Origin: Schistosoma haematobium
Lineage: Eukaryota; Platyhelminthes; Trematoda; Strigeidida; Schistosomatidae
Direction of reading: 5' to 3'
Length of the DNA stretch: 64,000 bases
NCBI RefSeq assembly: GCF_000699445.3
Contig: NC_067197.1
Coordinates: forward strand, 22,861,809 to 22,925,808
Positions 49,754 to 62,800 of the stretch are shown here, piece by piece. Below the pieces are notes generated by a model. That model was not told where the DNA came from. It saw only the letters and a program-made list of their open reading frames with translations, and did not search any database. The stretch's first letter is position 1; the number at the start of each line of letters is the position of its first letter. The translations under genes were made by a program, and so were the position numbers.

Positions 49754-50563
49754 TCAACGGACCCGAAGTATTTTGCGTAGACAACTGCTAATAAGCACAT
49801 GTATCTTCTGGATGATGGCTTTCGTAGTTCTCCAAGTTTCCACCCCATACAGTAGAACTGTCTTGACATTTGTATTGAAAATCCTGACCTTGGTGTTGGT
49901 TGACAGTTGTTTTGAGTTCCAAATGTTCTTCAATTGTGAATATGCTGCTCTTGCTTTACCGATCCGCGCCTTCACACCTGCATCAGATCCACCATGTTCA
50001 TCAATGATGCTGCCCAAATATGTAAAGGTTTTTACATCTTCCAAATCTTCTCCGTCAAGTGTGATTTGACTGTTGCATGTTGTGTTGTATCGGAGAATCT
50101 TGCTTTTCCGTTTGTGTATGTTGAGACCTACTGCTGCTGAGGCTGCTGCCACACTGTTCGTCTTCTCCTGCATTTGTTGTTGCGTTTGGGATAGAAGGGC
50201 CAGATCGTCTGCGAAGTCTAGATCGTCCAACTGCATCCTAGATGTCCATTGTATCCCGCGCTTCCCTTCAGACGTTGACGTCTTCATGATCCAGTCGATC
50301 ACCAGGAGAAAGAGAAAGGGTGTGAGTAAGCAACCTTGCCTAACACCGGTCTTCACTTCGAACGACTTTGTCAACTGTCCTCCATGCACGATTTTGCAAT
50401 GTAATCCATCATATGAATTCTGTATGATATTGACTATCTTCTGAGGCACGCCGTAGTGTCGTATAAGCCTCCATAGTGTAGTCCTGTCCACGCTATTACA
50501 TGCTTTTTCGTAGTCAATGAAGTTGGTGTAGAGTGATGAATTCCATTCAATTGATTGTTCCAC
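49754..50563 (-). pseudogene. LINE reverse transcriptase palm and thumb
   Basis: The 269-codon ORF has NFIDYEKACNSVDR, GVRQGCLLTPFLFLLVIDW and the catalytic LDFADDLALLS, then FTYLGSIIDEHGGSD and YGVETWRTTKAII. Beyond the stop near 49752 the frame continues as [15 protein letters not shown] and [12 protein letters not shown], down to about 49430. Confidence 0.85.
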
Positions 50564-50629
50564 AATGATCCGTAGAGATGCGATTTGGTCTGTACACGAT
50601 CTATCCTTACGGAATCCTGCCTGTTGGTC

Positions 50630-51103
50630 TCAAAGTTGGGCGTCTACGAAGTCCTTCATCCTGTTTAGCAATACCCTGTTGTAGAATTTTCCCGGTATTG
50701 AGAGAAGAGTGATGCCCCTGTAGTTATCACACTTGCTGAGATCGCCTTTCTTCGGTATTTTGATCAGGAGTCCTACTTTCCAGTCTGTTGGTACTTGTTC
50801 GACATCCCAAATCTTATTGAAGAGAATGTGGAGTATCCTTGAAGTTGCCACTACGTCTGCTTTCAGTGCCTCTGCTGGAATGTTGTCTGGTCCTGCTGCT
50901 TTGCCACTCTTGATTTGTCTGATGGCCATGCTGATTTCTTCAATTGTTGGTGGGCCAACATCAATTGGGAGGTTCGTGAGTGCTGCTTCGATATTGGGTG
51001 GGTTCAGTGGGGCTGGTCGATTCAAGAGTTCGTTGGAGTGTTCTACCCACCTGTTTTGTTGCTCTTCAATGTTGGTGATTACCTCGCCTTCCTTGCTTTT
51101 CAC
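50630..51103 (-). pseudogene. LINE reverse transcriptase, N-terminal part
   Basis: Motifs include RQIKSGKAAGPDNIPAEALK, VGLLIKIPKKGDLSKCDNYR and GITLLSIPGK, the RT 0-2 blocks of RTE-like LINEs. A stop after FVDAQL separates it from the next segment, which begins QAGFRKDRSCTDQI out of this ORF. Confidence 0.85.
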
Positions 51104-51380
51104 TGGTCGTTCTGGTTTGCGGCGATTTCCAGAGAGTTTCTATGTCGTGTCATACAGTTCTCGCATGTTTCCTTCTTTTGAAGCCTTTTCCGCCGTTATT
51201 GCTAATTCTTCCACATATTTACGTTTGTCAGTTCTCATGTTCCTCCTCACCTGCTTGTTTACTTCTGTGTATTCAGCTTGTGCCTTGGCTTTTTCTGCTC
51301 TTGTTTGACTAGTATTGATTGCTGCCTTCTTGTTCCTCCTTTCTTGAATCTTATCCAGTGTATCAACAGTGATCCATTCC

Positions 51381-51635
51381 TTATGGCCCAGAACCTAATG
51401 GTATGTTGCTCTCCATAGTAGTTCCTTCTCCATTGAGTAGATCATGAAAGGCCTGGAACTTGTTGTTGAGGACTATCTTGAATTCGTTGAGTTTGTTATT
51501 ATCCTGAAGAAAGGCCGTATTGAACTTTTGTGATATTGTCTGCCCCACTGTCCAGTGCTTCTTGAGTTTCAATTTCATCTTGGCGACCAGCAAGTGATGA
51601 TCTGAGGCTATATCACCTCCTCTCTTGGTTCTCAC
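51381..51635 (-). pseudogene. LINE endonuclease C-terminus
   Basis: RGGDIASDHHLLVAKMKL contains the SDHxLL motif that supplies the catalytic Asp-His pair of AP-endonuclease domains. The linker to RT follows (KLKKHWTVG). Confidence 0.78.
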
Positions 51636-52011
51636 GTCCTCTATAGTCCTCCTGAACGTTTTGTTGATGCAGATATGGTGGATTTGGTTTTGCGTGGTGT
51701 GATCCGGTGAAGTCCATGTTATTTTGTGAATGCGCTTATGTGGGAATATGGTGCCGCCTATGACCAGTTTCTTGAAGGCACATAGGTTTGCAAATCATTG
51801 GCGTTTAAATCTCCCATCAGGATGGTCATGTTCTTCGTTGGGCACTTCTCGACGATTGACTACAGCCTATTGTAGAATTAATCTTTATTGTCTTCATTGT
51901 AGTCGTTGGTAGGCGCATAGCATTGGATGACGTTCATTGAAATGCCCTCTTTTTTATTTTGAAGGAGGCTTTGATGATCCTTGGTTCATGAGATTCCCAT
52001 CCTATAAGTGC

Positions 52012-52302
52012 TTATTGTGATTGTTTGGATAGCATCAATGCAACTCCTTGTGCATGTGCAGCATTTTCTTCTTCATAGCCAGAGTATGACAGAAGCTTCC
52101 CTAAAGCTAGTCGTTGTTTTCCAACTTGCATCCAATGTATTTCACTGATCCCAAGTACCTCTAGGTTGTATCTTCTCATTTCTGCAGCGATTTGGAAGGC
52201 TCTCCCGGTGTCCCACGTTGTACGAACATTCCATGTATCTAAATAAATGGTTGCTCTGGTTGTCAGAAGGGGCCTCGGCCTCGTAACTTCGGCTTTCATC
52301 AT
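52012..52302 (-). pseudogene. LINE endonuclease N-terminus
   Basis: The frame reads TWNVRTTWDTGR, RRYNLEVLGISEIHW and the following Tyr-Ser-Gly-Tyr block, giving the N and E metal-site motifs of APE-type endonucleases. It ends in VALMLSKQS, where a stop interrupts the frame. Confidence 0.8.
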
Positions 52303-52530
52303 GAGGCGTCATAGTTCTTCTAACTGAAGACCTTCTGACTTCCAGGGCGAAGTTTGAAAGGTTTGAATAATTTTTTCTGATTAGCGTTTTTTTAGCGAGT
52401 TAGTTTTCTAAGGGATGGGGACGCTAACCACATGCCCAACCTTCCTCCTTCATCCGGGCTTGGGACCGGCAGTAGCCCCCGGAGGGAATCCAGGCGGAAT
52501 TCATGATACGCATATTCATCTCCAATTACC

Positions 52531-55420
52531 CTCTTAAACGTAAGTATGTTAATATTTGTAGAAACGTTGATTTTCAAATATTTTAGGCTCTAAGCAGCTG
52601 ATGAGAACCTAACTAACTAAGACGAATTAATGTTATTCTGCACCAATGATTGTTCTTGCTCTCTTTGAGATGATAAAGGAAACTATTTGTATGAAATAAC
52701 TGAGTAACCTACTACAATGAAGCCTTTATCATCTGTAAGGATTTGATCTTGTCTGTAAACTGGCATGCCTCATGTAGCAGACTGTTATTTGAGATCACCG
52801 CTCAGTAGTTAGCCACGGTAAACGTCTTAGTTCTACTGGGGATGAGGTTTAGCTACGATTCAGTTGTGAGTTTCACACAGAGTAACAATGAAAACTCACC
52901 TTGTATGGGATAGCCAGAAAGCGCGATATCTAAGTTTTGGGTTTTTTAGAGACCAAATACTCGTACGCTTAGTTCGGAAGTGTTGATAGCAAAAATAAAC
53001 ACACGATATTCCCCGAATCCGCCGTTTTAGGATCCTAACTGCTTACTTCGTTCTCACCAAATGTAATGTAATTAAGAGATTCAAACAGGGCCAACAAAAA
53101 TGTTCGGATTAGACCATAATGATTTTCGTATTTGTTAATTATTAAAACGTAAAACCTCGAAAACTTGCAGCAAAGTGTTATTAAAACTCTCCTCCATTTT
53201 TCACGCCTTTAAACTAACTTGAACGTTTCTCAATCGAAAATATTACTTTGTTCAGTATTTAGCTTCATGCTCTGTGTTTTTTTGATTGTTTAATATGATG
53301 TAGTTTTCCGATTGAAATGAAGACTTGGTAAGGGAAAGAGTTATGAAAGAGGTTTGCATGTTAATGCATTTGGTTTACTTGATGTTATCAAAGACTCATG
53401 TGATGACACTCAAAAATTTTAGTTTCCCTAGATCATCGTGATCTGAGGCGTCAGTTGTTGCAGATTAGTGTCTGTTGCTCCCGTGAATAAATGTATATGC
53501 ACTAGCTTACCCTTCCTCTTGTTCTCCTCCTTTCCAGTTCTTCTTACTGACACTACTCTGCATGCGTCCCTAATATTGAATTAACCTTCTGGCTAGACGT
53601 AAACCGTCACACATCTCGGATTATCTTGGTTCATTGTCACTTATTTCTTAGACGACGTTATACGGCGAGAGATTCGGTAAATATTTTACAAAATAGAACT
53701 ATATCAATATAACTACTGTCAAACTATTCGTTCTAATCTTGACGAATATTCGTATAACTGTAGAATATTTTAAGAGATTGTTTGCGCGATACGAATTTCG
53801 ACCAAGACATTTAACTTAAAGCTGTTTTATTAAGTTTCGCGTCGACCCGAAGAAATCATATGCATCTTAGACAGTGACCATTTTGAATTTATCAAAAGCA
53901 CTCCTATCCTAATACTAATACCTAAATAGACCTTAGAGCATTCTGACACACGGATATGATTCATCTTGACTCATGTACCTTCCTACTGTAGAGAATAAAG
54001 CTCTAGGAAGACGCAACCCAAACCTATCCAAACGTTCGTCATAGAAATCGTCTAATTTTTCTAACACAAACACGTTTGCCAGAGTTACCAAGGATGTTAT
54101 GGAAGCCCATGATATTAATCCTGTAAACTTTAGCTGCAACCTTTCTCAATATTACAATAAACAAGTAAGATTGTCTATAAAAATACATTCAAGGGTGACC
54201 ACCAAGAATCTATCCATTTGCAGATTCACATCCACCAACACTAACACTATATAACTTCAGTGAAAAAACACTATGACGTTGCGTTTGATGGCGTTTGAGA
54301 GGAACAGCAACCATTTTAACATGGCTTTGTGAAAAATCGTCTGCTCATAATTTCAAACCTAAAAAAATTTCGATCGAGTTATTCAGCAAGAACGTCAGTT
54401 GGTAACAGTTCTATGCTCCGATTCAAGTAGAGCCATTGACAGTGTTTCAAATAACCTTCACCGGATTTTCCTTCATTTGGTGTATGAGTTACTTTTTATG
54501 TTGATTCAAATCTTTTATAGACGAACTTTCCCACACTGTGTTACTTTGGATAACATCATTGAGTATATACTGCCATTGGTTTTTGACCGCACAATCTTTG
54601 AGACCGAAAGCACAATAACTGAGAATATTTGCGTTCAACATTTGACACACAGAAAAGGTCAGAAAAGAATAACCGCGGAACAACTCATCGGTGTATTAGA
54701 GCCTGGTCTTGCAGGTGAGGTCACTCTGTGTAACTTATTCCTCTACATATCAAACATTTTATTCTTTTACCAGCCCAAATGTATTTCTCAGACGTCCTTG
54801 ACTGTAACCTTTTACTGCCACGAAATACAGAATTAGTATAGATAACTATGTGACTTCGACAAAAGGTCTGATACACCAGATAGTTACGTCATGGTAAGTC
54901 TATAACTGTGCAATAAGTTTATCATCTTAGCCATCCATCGAGGAAAGTTATATTCAGGTGGTGATCCAAGAGTTCAGCAACTGACGATGCGAATTGACCG
55001 CCTCATGTAACCTGTCACCAAGTGAAGTCGAAGGCATGTGTTTTTGCCCTGATAGTACCTAGATCACGTGGAGATCTTATCCTACACAAACAAGAACTGG
55101 ATCCTCAGTGTTGTTCGTGACTTCAGTGAACGGTATAGGTAAAGTTTGAAATTTTCAGATGATATTACATCTGGAGTATTTTACGGACGGAATTAAGTGA
55201 GGTTTTTAATGCCAAGTGTTAACAACAATAGATCTTGAATCCTAGTACACAAAAAGTGTATCACACCTAACTTTGAACATAACACTTTGGCTTGCGAAAA
55301 TGGCAGGCATAAAAGCTTGAAATTTGAAGATATTCAAAATGATTCACTAAAGTTGCTTCACTGTATCAACAAAAACCTAAATTGCATATCTAAAATATAT
55401 GACTTGAATGTATCACCTAC
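52531..55420. other. Spacer with one unexplained ORF
   Basis: A plus-strand ORF at 54399-54836 (145 codons) contains the stretch ITENICVQHLTHRKGQKRITA and then EQLIGVLEPGLAG, which is followed by a good splice donor (GCAG|GTGAGG, about 54714). I do not recognise it. It could be an exon of an undetected gene or chance. Confidence 0.35.
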
Positions 55421-56100
55421 TTGGCGCGATACTATAATTTATGGACGAATCAATTAGAAACGTTGAGGGGTTTTAAAGTCACGGCGCAATTTCAGCACAT
55501 GTTGCTCCCATACGATAGGCTAACAGCGGAATTTAAAGAAAACATGTTAACTGGGCGGCTACAACAAATGGGACCACTAAGAAGTTCTTTTATTTGTGAT
55601 TGTGATAATCAAACGACTTATGAACTTTGTGCACACTACCGTGATGATGTTTTCTTTCTATGTAATATATGTTAAAGAAAGAATTCTGCTAGAATAAGGA
55701 TTCTTTCCGCTCGATCCAGGTTGAGACTAAGGCAAATTATGACAATCCCTGCGAAATGGGTAATAGAAGTACCAGTAATATTAGTTGCAGCCGGGCACTT
55801 CAATATATACGGATGATTGGAAAGTGAACGTATGCTTACATTGACTTGGCTATGTGCATTGTGTCGTTATCCACAAACAGCGTATTGTGGACCCAACAAC
55901 TGGAGTGCACACAAACAATATTGAAGCTACGTGGTCGAGGCTGAAAAAGTTTTTGTGACCTTACCATGGCTCGAGAAGCCTACTGTTATGGAATCATATG
56001 GATGATTTCCTCTACAGTACGCATTGCGATTATGGAATCTCTGAACCTCCTTCTAACCTTGGCAAGTTCTTGAACCATGTAAAAAAGGTCCACTCACTTT
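55421..56100 (+). pseudogene. Merlin-like (ISXO2-type) DNA transposase remnant
   Basis: The first ORF (55421-55675) has paired cysteines (ICDCDN, FFLCNIC) like the N-terminal zinc region of Merlin transposases. At 55854-56095 another frame reads HCVVIHKQRIVDPTTGVHTN then NIEATWSRLKKF, a stop, and PYHGSRSLLLWNHMDDFL. The VDP.TGVHTN.IE..WS..K block is the signature around the last catalytic acid of ISXO2/IS1016-type transposases. The middle of the domain is lost. Terminal inverted repeats were not found. Merlin elements are known from schistosomes (recalled). Confidence 0.65.
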
Positions 56101-57879
56101 AATTCTTTGGTTTTTTACAGTATATTTTTACTCTATGCTGTCTTCTAATTTGTTAACATTTCTCAAGGTCACTTAAGATACGTCCAAAGGTCGTCCACAA
56201 ATTACGATCTCGCCGAAACACGCCTAAATACACTCAAAAGTTCATGTTTTACTAAACCGTATGACGCTATCCGTATATGCTAACGACAGTTCATCCTTGA
56301 AACGCAGTATCAGCATGACACCTTATCTTTTACGCTATACTCGCAGTTTTAATTCAACAGTCATCCATTCATCCGTAAACGTTTTTCTATTCTGCCGGTG
56401 CGGTAAGGCTTGTGTCATAGCGCGCCAAACGAAATGAATGAAAACGTTTAAAAATGACAATAGTCGAAATCATGAGTCAATTGAAGCTAGACCACTATGG
56501 AAATAACTTGGAACCATGGAGAAATGTCTAATGCAGTGAATAGTACAACATTTGTAGCAACTTAATCTCGCCAATAAATTGGCATGCCTCATGTGAATTA
56601 TGGTTAGTGAGGACAAATTATTATTATGTTATGCAGTATTCTGTAAACAATGTTGTTACTTATATGGCTAGAAAATAACGTAATACTTCAGCAAGTCGCA
56701 AAAGAATTAGGCTACAATCCAAGTCATACTGAGACGCAGAAGATTAAGTGATAAAGTCACTGGCTGCTATTTCGACCAGATGGTATGGTGACCTACTTTT
56801 ATCAAGAGAACGCGATTGGTGTAATGAAAACAATTATTATTATAATCAGTTGTACTAGGGATTGTTTCACTGTACTTGTTTGTTTGACTGTACCAAAATA
56901 CATACATTCTTCCGTTGATTGTGACTTTGCACGGATCCGGTTACGCTCAGTAACCCCACTTGTAACCTGGCATGATATAGACATTCCTTCGATACCACGA
57001 GATCGCCAACAAATGCACCTCAACTACAGCCACCAACTGCCTTCTGGTAGCTAGCCTACTGGGGATCTTATCGGTTAACTGGCACATAGTCTTCCAGTAA
57101 TGTTGATCACAATCAACCGCGACTCGACGCCACACTACAATGGTGAGGTAGTATTTGCAGACGCTTGTTCAAACAAGACTCTCTTCGCCTACCTTCCAAC
57201 TGGAAATTGTATATGCACTGCACTGTATGTTCACAACGTTTACAACTTGTCCTAAAATAATACTTTAATGAATAATTGAGGAAAAGCCTCACGTTTAAGT
57301 AAATTAGGATTAACGAGAATATATGATTGTCATTATAATCACCAAGGTTTGACCATTTCAAAGTAGAACTTGATCGGATCAGGCATACGAAGTTCAAACT
57401 TATTTTCATTCGCAGGTTCATAAATGGTATTTTTCACTCTCCATCATCTACGTTTTCATACTCCTTTACAATATCACACATTTTGTGCAATGAAAAATTT
57501 TCCCAACGACTCGGAAGTCACTTAAAAACGTACTTTTGGAATCCTTCTTTCATCATTATACAAATTAAATATGCTCGAATGAACGCATCATATCTGGAAT
57601 TTGTGCTTGGCACGCAATCAAGTTACAAAGGACTCATCAGTTGATACAGATGCCACAAACTCCAAAGTTTAAATGGGAATCCGAATTTCTGTGGTCGATT
57701 ATATTTCCCCTGCTTATGTTAGTCATGTGTCTGTCCGACTGTGTATTGGATATCGATTCTGAGTTATTGAGAATGTACACATTATTATCAGAGTTAACAA
57801 CGGGAGTTGGAACAGACTTACCTAGTTCCTGGAACTGGATTTGATCAAAATGTCGGTTTCGTGTGCTTAAATCACTAAT

Positions 57880-59800
57880 ATATACAATTCAAAGCTTAAA
57901 TTTCTCAACGTTCTTCATCACAATCCCTCTATCTGATCGAAGATCATGTATAACATCCAACGAGTTAGTGAGTTGGCCTGCAGCAAAATAAGAGCCGTTG
58001 TCAGTCACTAATACCAAACAGACCTGTCCCCAACCAGAAATGATTTTTATGCTTGGATTATGTAGACAGAATTTAGTGGAGCCGTGACAAAAATCCAGGT
58101 CACTTGGAATTCGAATCAATGACAACAGGTGCATAGTATTTGCCGAGAACTGACCACAATTCTCTATATGAATTTTCTGAAAGGTCCTAGATGATAATGT
58201 CCATGAGCTCTACTTTGTGGGGCAATTTTTCCGCCCATGACATCTCCTACAACCATTCACTGTATGACATATATTTGCATTTAACTCCAGGCACCAAAAT
58301 GTCGGCCTTGCTAAGGACCTCATCTTCTCAATATCCAAATGTTTATTACGAAGATCACCGGTCTACCTTCCTGCTCCGAAACTGCAAACATATCCACGCG
58401 TGCTACATCAATAATGAGTATAGACGGTAAACTACTGGAGCAACGTCAAATAAGAGCATAACTTTGAAGAAACTTTGTTAGACTTTTTAAGCATGATTCT
58501 TGTTCCTCATCGCACTTAAATTAACTGAATGTCAAGATTATAAATAAGCAATTAACAAGACAAAAAAACGAAATAAAAGTGGGGTAATATTTAAGAGCAC
58601 TCACTAGTGAACGTAGATCCGGAGGATTTTCCGGGGACGGTGCATTTGTCAGTGGAGCTAGTTGTTTTATATCTGGTTTAAAACCGTTACCATCAACTAG
58701 GTATCTAAGACATTCAAAACTGGATCCACAAAATGAAAACTGTAACATTCTTAATTAAACGACACGATAATGCATTTAGTCTCTAGTCATAAGCCACCTT
58801 ACCAGAACCATGAATAACAATACTATCTTGACAAACCTTAACACCTGTAGGATCATGGACTACATTATTCGTCACTTCCTGAAATATAGATAGATAGTAA
58901 CTTAAACTAAATGGAAGGGAGTTGTATTTGGATAAACAAAGTGAATAATTAATGTCATGTAAGATGAAAACTGGTCGAAGGGGATTTGAAGATAACTACC
59001 TATTAAGTCAACTTTCGAGAACACCTTGGAACCATGAAGTCGATGAAGCTTACCTCCAAATACCATTGTAGTGCACGTTTGCTTCAACAAACGGGAGTAC
59101 AGTTTTAATCTTTAATCACTAAATATTGTAGGGGTCTTGTTATCAGACCTCACGAGCAGTCATGGAATGAACCAAGGATAGGTATATAATCGCTTCCACA
59201 CATGGAAATTACCTTTTGGGACCGTGGATAAAGACAAACGAACATTAGAAACACCCAACTTAATGAAATTCAGACTACATGTTTTGACACCACTAGTGTC
59301 AAAACGAACAGAAGCTTTTCAGGCCGACTTGATGTATCCCACTTTACCACAAATAAAGCACTTGGCACGATTAAAGACTCCTGAATTACATAGGCGGAGT
59401 TTACCACAGAACAAACACTAACCGGACATGTGCTCGCCTCTTTAACCTGTTTTCTAACTCCTGAATGAATTGTTAACCACCTTTTCTCTTTTACGGTATT
59501 GAAAGTTAGTACACTTTAGATGAATTAGTAGTCGTCCTTTGAGGGTTGATTATGGAAGTCAAACATGCTTATCTGGAGATGCCAAGTTATTTATTAGTCT
59601 CTAGGCATCCTTTCCGATGAATGTGAGTAAGTGAGCCACAATGCTATCATACTTAACACATTTCTTGGTCACACTCTAAATTTCAAACCTTTCCGTGTAA
59701 TCTTCTAAAGCTTCAGAATTTGGATATTTATCCAACTGTTCAACCATAGGCTCCACCGCAACGCCAGAGTTATAATTACAATTATTCGTATCACTGTGGT
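57880..59800 (-). pseudogene. Boudicca-like Ty3/Gypsy gag-pol remnant
   Basis: On the minus strand, in order: gag pieces with stops (MVEQLDKYPNSEALEDYTER, IVAHLLTFIGKDA, about 59760-59550); zinc knuckles (CLFCGKLRLC, CFICGKVGY, about 59420-59330); RT palm (GSKVFSKVDLIGSYLQIPFD, about 59040-58960); RT thumb (NGFKPDIKQLAPLTNAPSP, about 58710-58600); integrase zinc region (NGCRRCHGRKNCP, about 58250); and integrase core (VTDNGSYFAAGQ, about 58000). The protease and RNase H are missing or unreadable, and no LTR was found. It is heavily mutated and therefore old. Confidence 0.75.
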
Positions 59801-62800
59801 AACATAGAATCCCCAAATTTTCACAACTTAAAGCAGTTAGGACAAGATGAGAACAAATGAATGTATTGTCTTGTATTCATGAAATAAACCATGTTTTCTG
59901 TCTATTATGAGTATAAACCTTGGATTTGCTGCTTCTGTGTACCATTTTCTGAATGCTGTAGGCTTTCCAGTTTGTTGTAGTATCTATTGAGGCCGAGTAA
60001 GAAAACAATCTAAATAAAACGTTATGTTCTCTACTTGATTATGGCAAAAAAAAGGCATACAGCTATCGTCAGTCCTGTATGAAGCACCTCACCATCACAA
60101 ATCAAAGACGGAAGAAGCAAAGAAGCGATTATGGAGTGCGAAAATACAAAGGTATTTGCAGTTTTCAGTATGGGCTATAACATTTTAATAATCCAGGCAA
60201 TTTGCATGTAAAAAAAGTATACAATTATCCAATCATAGCGTGCCACTTTGATATTATAGAAAGGTATATCAAGTCCTGATTGGGTGAAATCTCTTTGGTT
60301 TTCTTAGAGCATCTAGAGAGTTTGTTGTGCTTTCCAGAAGTGGATCAAACATAAGAATAATCGCACACGAATTAGAGATGGATCATCTGTAGCGCATCTT
60401 TCTATTCGTGAGCATATATAAAATATCTGACATTCAGTGAGTTTGGAACTGGCGTCATCTCCCATTGATACTAATAGTACCTCTTGTCCTGCAATTATTA
60501 TAAGCATTCTTCAACAAGAACTTGTTTGTTTTGTTTGGTACCAACCCGATGCCATTTCTTGTGTTTCTTTTTCGCAGAATACGCTGTTCAACCAGACTGA
60601 TGAGTTTAGACGTATCGTAATAAGCAGATAGTTCATGAGCTGTGTGGAAACTTCGTTAAATGACCTCCAACATGTAGGAGAAACATGATTTTATGTGTTA
60701 GACTACTCAGACCCACTGTATGCATATAAGATGTAGCGCGTTAAATGATACTAAATTTTACTTAACGTTTGTTGTTTTCAAACATATATTAGTCCAAAAA
60801 TTTAAACCTCATGGATTAGGAATAAGAGCTGTAAATCTCAAGTGATATCTCGAGTCTACGTTCCTGTTCCAAGTGATTGTATAACAAGATGGATACGCAA
60901 TAACAGAATACGTGTGTAGGTTCGTGGTTGATTCGAGATCCAAAGACAACAGGATTGGCTTAAATGCATTTGGAATTCCAAATCAGACAGTCATCAAGAA
61001 CAAAGTAACCATTAACTCATACAAACACTACATAATAACACTCGAAAACAGCACGACTAATCGTGACGAGTCAAGAAACGTCAATTAAAATTATATATGC
61101 AGTGAAGTGATTTCTTTCACAAACACATGTTGGATGTACACAGATCGAATGACACGAAATTTTCCAGTAAAAGCTAAGAACATCGCATATCTGTGACTGG
61201 CCGCTATAAATAAAAACATCTAAGCTATTACTACTTGAACAGATAACTCCATCTATTAAGTGGAAAGCAATGCTGAAATTTAAGATAAACGGTGTGTACG
61301 TGAAATACGACACTACTGATTTGGTGTTCACGATGAATCAAGGATTGCTCTACTTGGTAAATTTAAGTGATTGTAGATATTCATGTCAGCACATACTTCT
61401 GGCATGCTTTAAGAAACGAACATCTGCAGGTTTTTATTCTGCCAATTATGAAGTACAAATGTTTCGGTAGGCCAAGACCTAAATTGCCGTGAGCGCTAGA
61501 AATTTCACACCTCTCAGTCCTCTATTAGTACAACAATGACATTTTCCTATAGACAAAGCAGAGAATGTGTGCTGTGGGTTTGAAAACAGAGATTATATCA
61601 ACGGTAAATTGCCGATAGAATTGGTAATACTAGCTTTTGAATGGAAGTTGACGAATTATATCCTCTGTTTCAACAATTATCAACTGTTAATTGTCCCATA
61701 GATGAATACTAGCAAGATCTCAGCTGTACACGAAACCGATAAGCATCATCAGTATGAATTCACGATATATGTGATGGTGGTCTATCTTCAACCTTCGTTT
61801 GAATGTATCCATAGATCGAGGTTTATTGTTATGTTCAGGTGAGACAAAAAACTGATAAGTGATTCAACAAGAACATTAACAGTTACATGTAAAGTCATTT
61901 ATTCTAGGGTTGAGAAGGTCTTTCAGTGACAAACATTAGCCAGGAGTCCTTAAGGAAACAGGGAAAATAGGAATACCAAAGAATATACTGCGTTAAGAAT
62001 CGGAGACAAACATTAAAAAAAGAATAACAAGTGGAAATAACTGGGAAGGAGGGAACAAGACAGAGTTGATTCAAGAATCCCGGTTGGTGGTTTATGATTC
62101 TCCAATGAAGGATAACAGAAAAAACCAAGTAAGTAGATAATCTAACATTTTATCTATCGAAATTAATTATGTTCGTTTAATGCTATTTTGCTTATATAAA
62201 TTTATAAATCTTTTACAATCTATTGTTATATTAAATGCAACAAAATCACATTTAATTTATTAAAGCAGTTTATATAGATTTCTCTACAACCGTCTTTGTT
62301 TAAAACTAATTTTGATCTGAAAACTAACCGGAAATGTTTTCTGTTGATTACTTTTACGCAATTAGTGACCATTATATTGAGATACTTCAATACATTTTTG
62401 CAGTTATTCCCATTTACTTGCCACCATAAATACGATCAAATTACAAATACATCTAGAAGTGGTCTCACAAAGGGAAATGTAAACATGTTTCAATGATAAG
62501 TCTAATTAAACATCTCTGTGGTTGAAAGTAAACATCAGATAACCACTGTTGTAGCAAATTCTAGTTGGCTTTTTGAATATTAACAGATATAATCCATAAT
62601 AACAATGAAGTTTTTGGAATGTATCATAATTTCTATTGAGAATTCCTTAAAATGTATACACATGGAACATTGAATAAAATAGTTTAAGATATGGTAAGTT
62701 GAAAAAATATCTATTGTTTTGCTTAATCAGTAAACATCGGTACGTGGAAAACTGAATGACTCAGTAGTTCTTTGACGTGGGTGGCAAGTTGTGGTGTTTG

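Larger units (their letters stand above)
49430..52530 (-). mobile_element. Nearly full-length decayed RTE-like LINE
   Basis: This LINE of about 3.1 kb reads right to left. It has a leader (about 52530-52310), AP-endonuclease, RT and a C-terminal region. The domains lie in separate open frames because of several stops and frameshifts. A related endonuclease fragment is at 24700-25005. It is a different family from the Perere-3-like copies: its RT has FADD in place of YADD, and its tail reads [12 protein letters not shown]. Confidence 0.85.
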
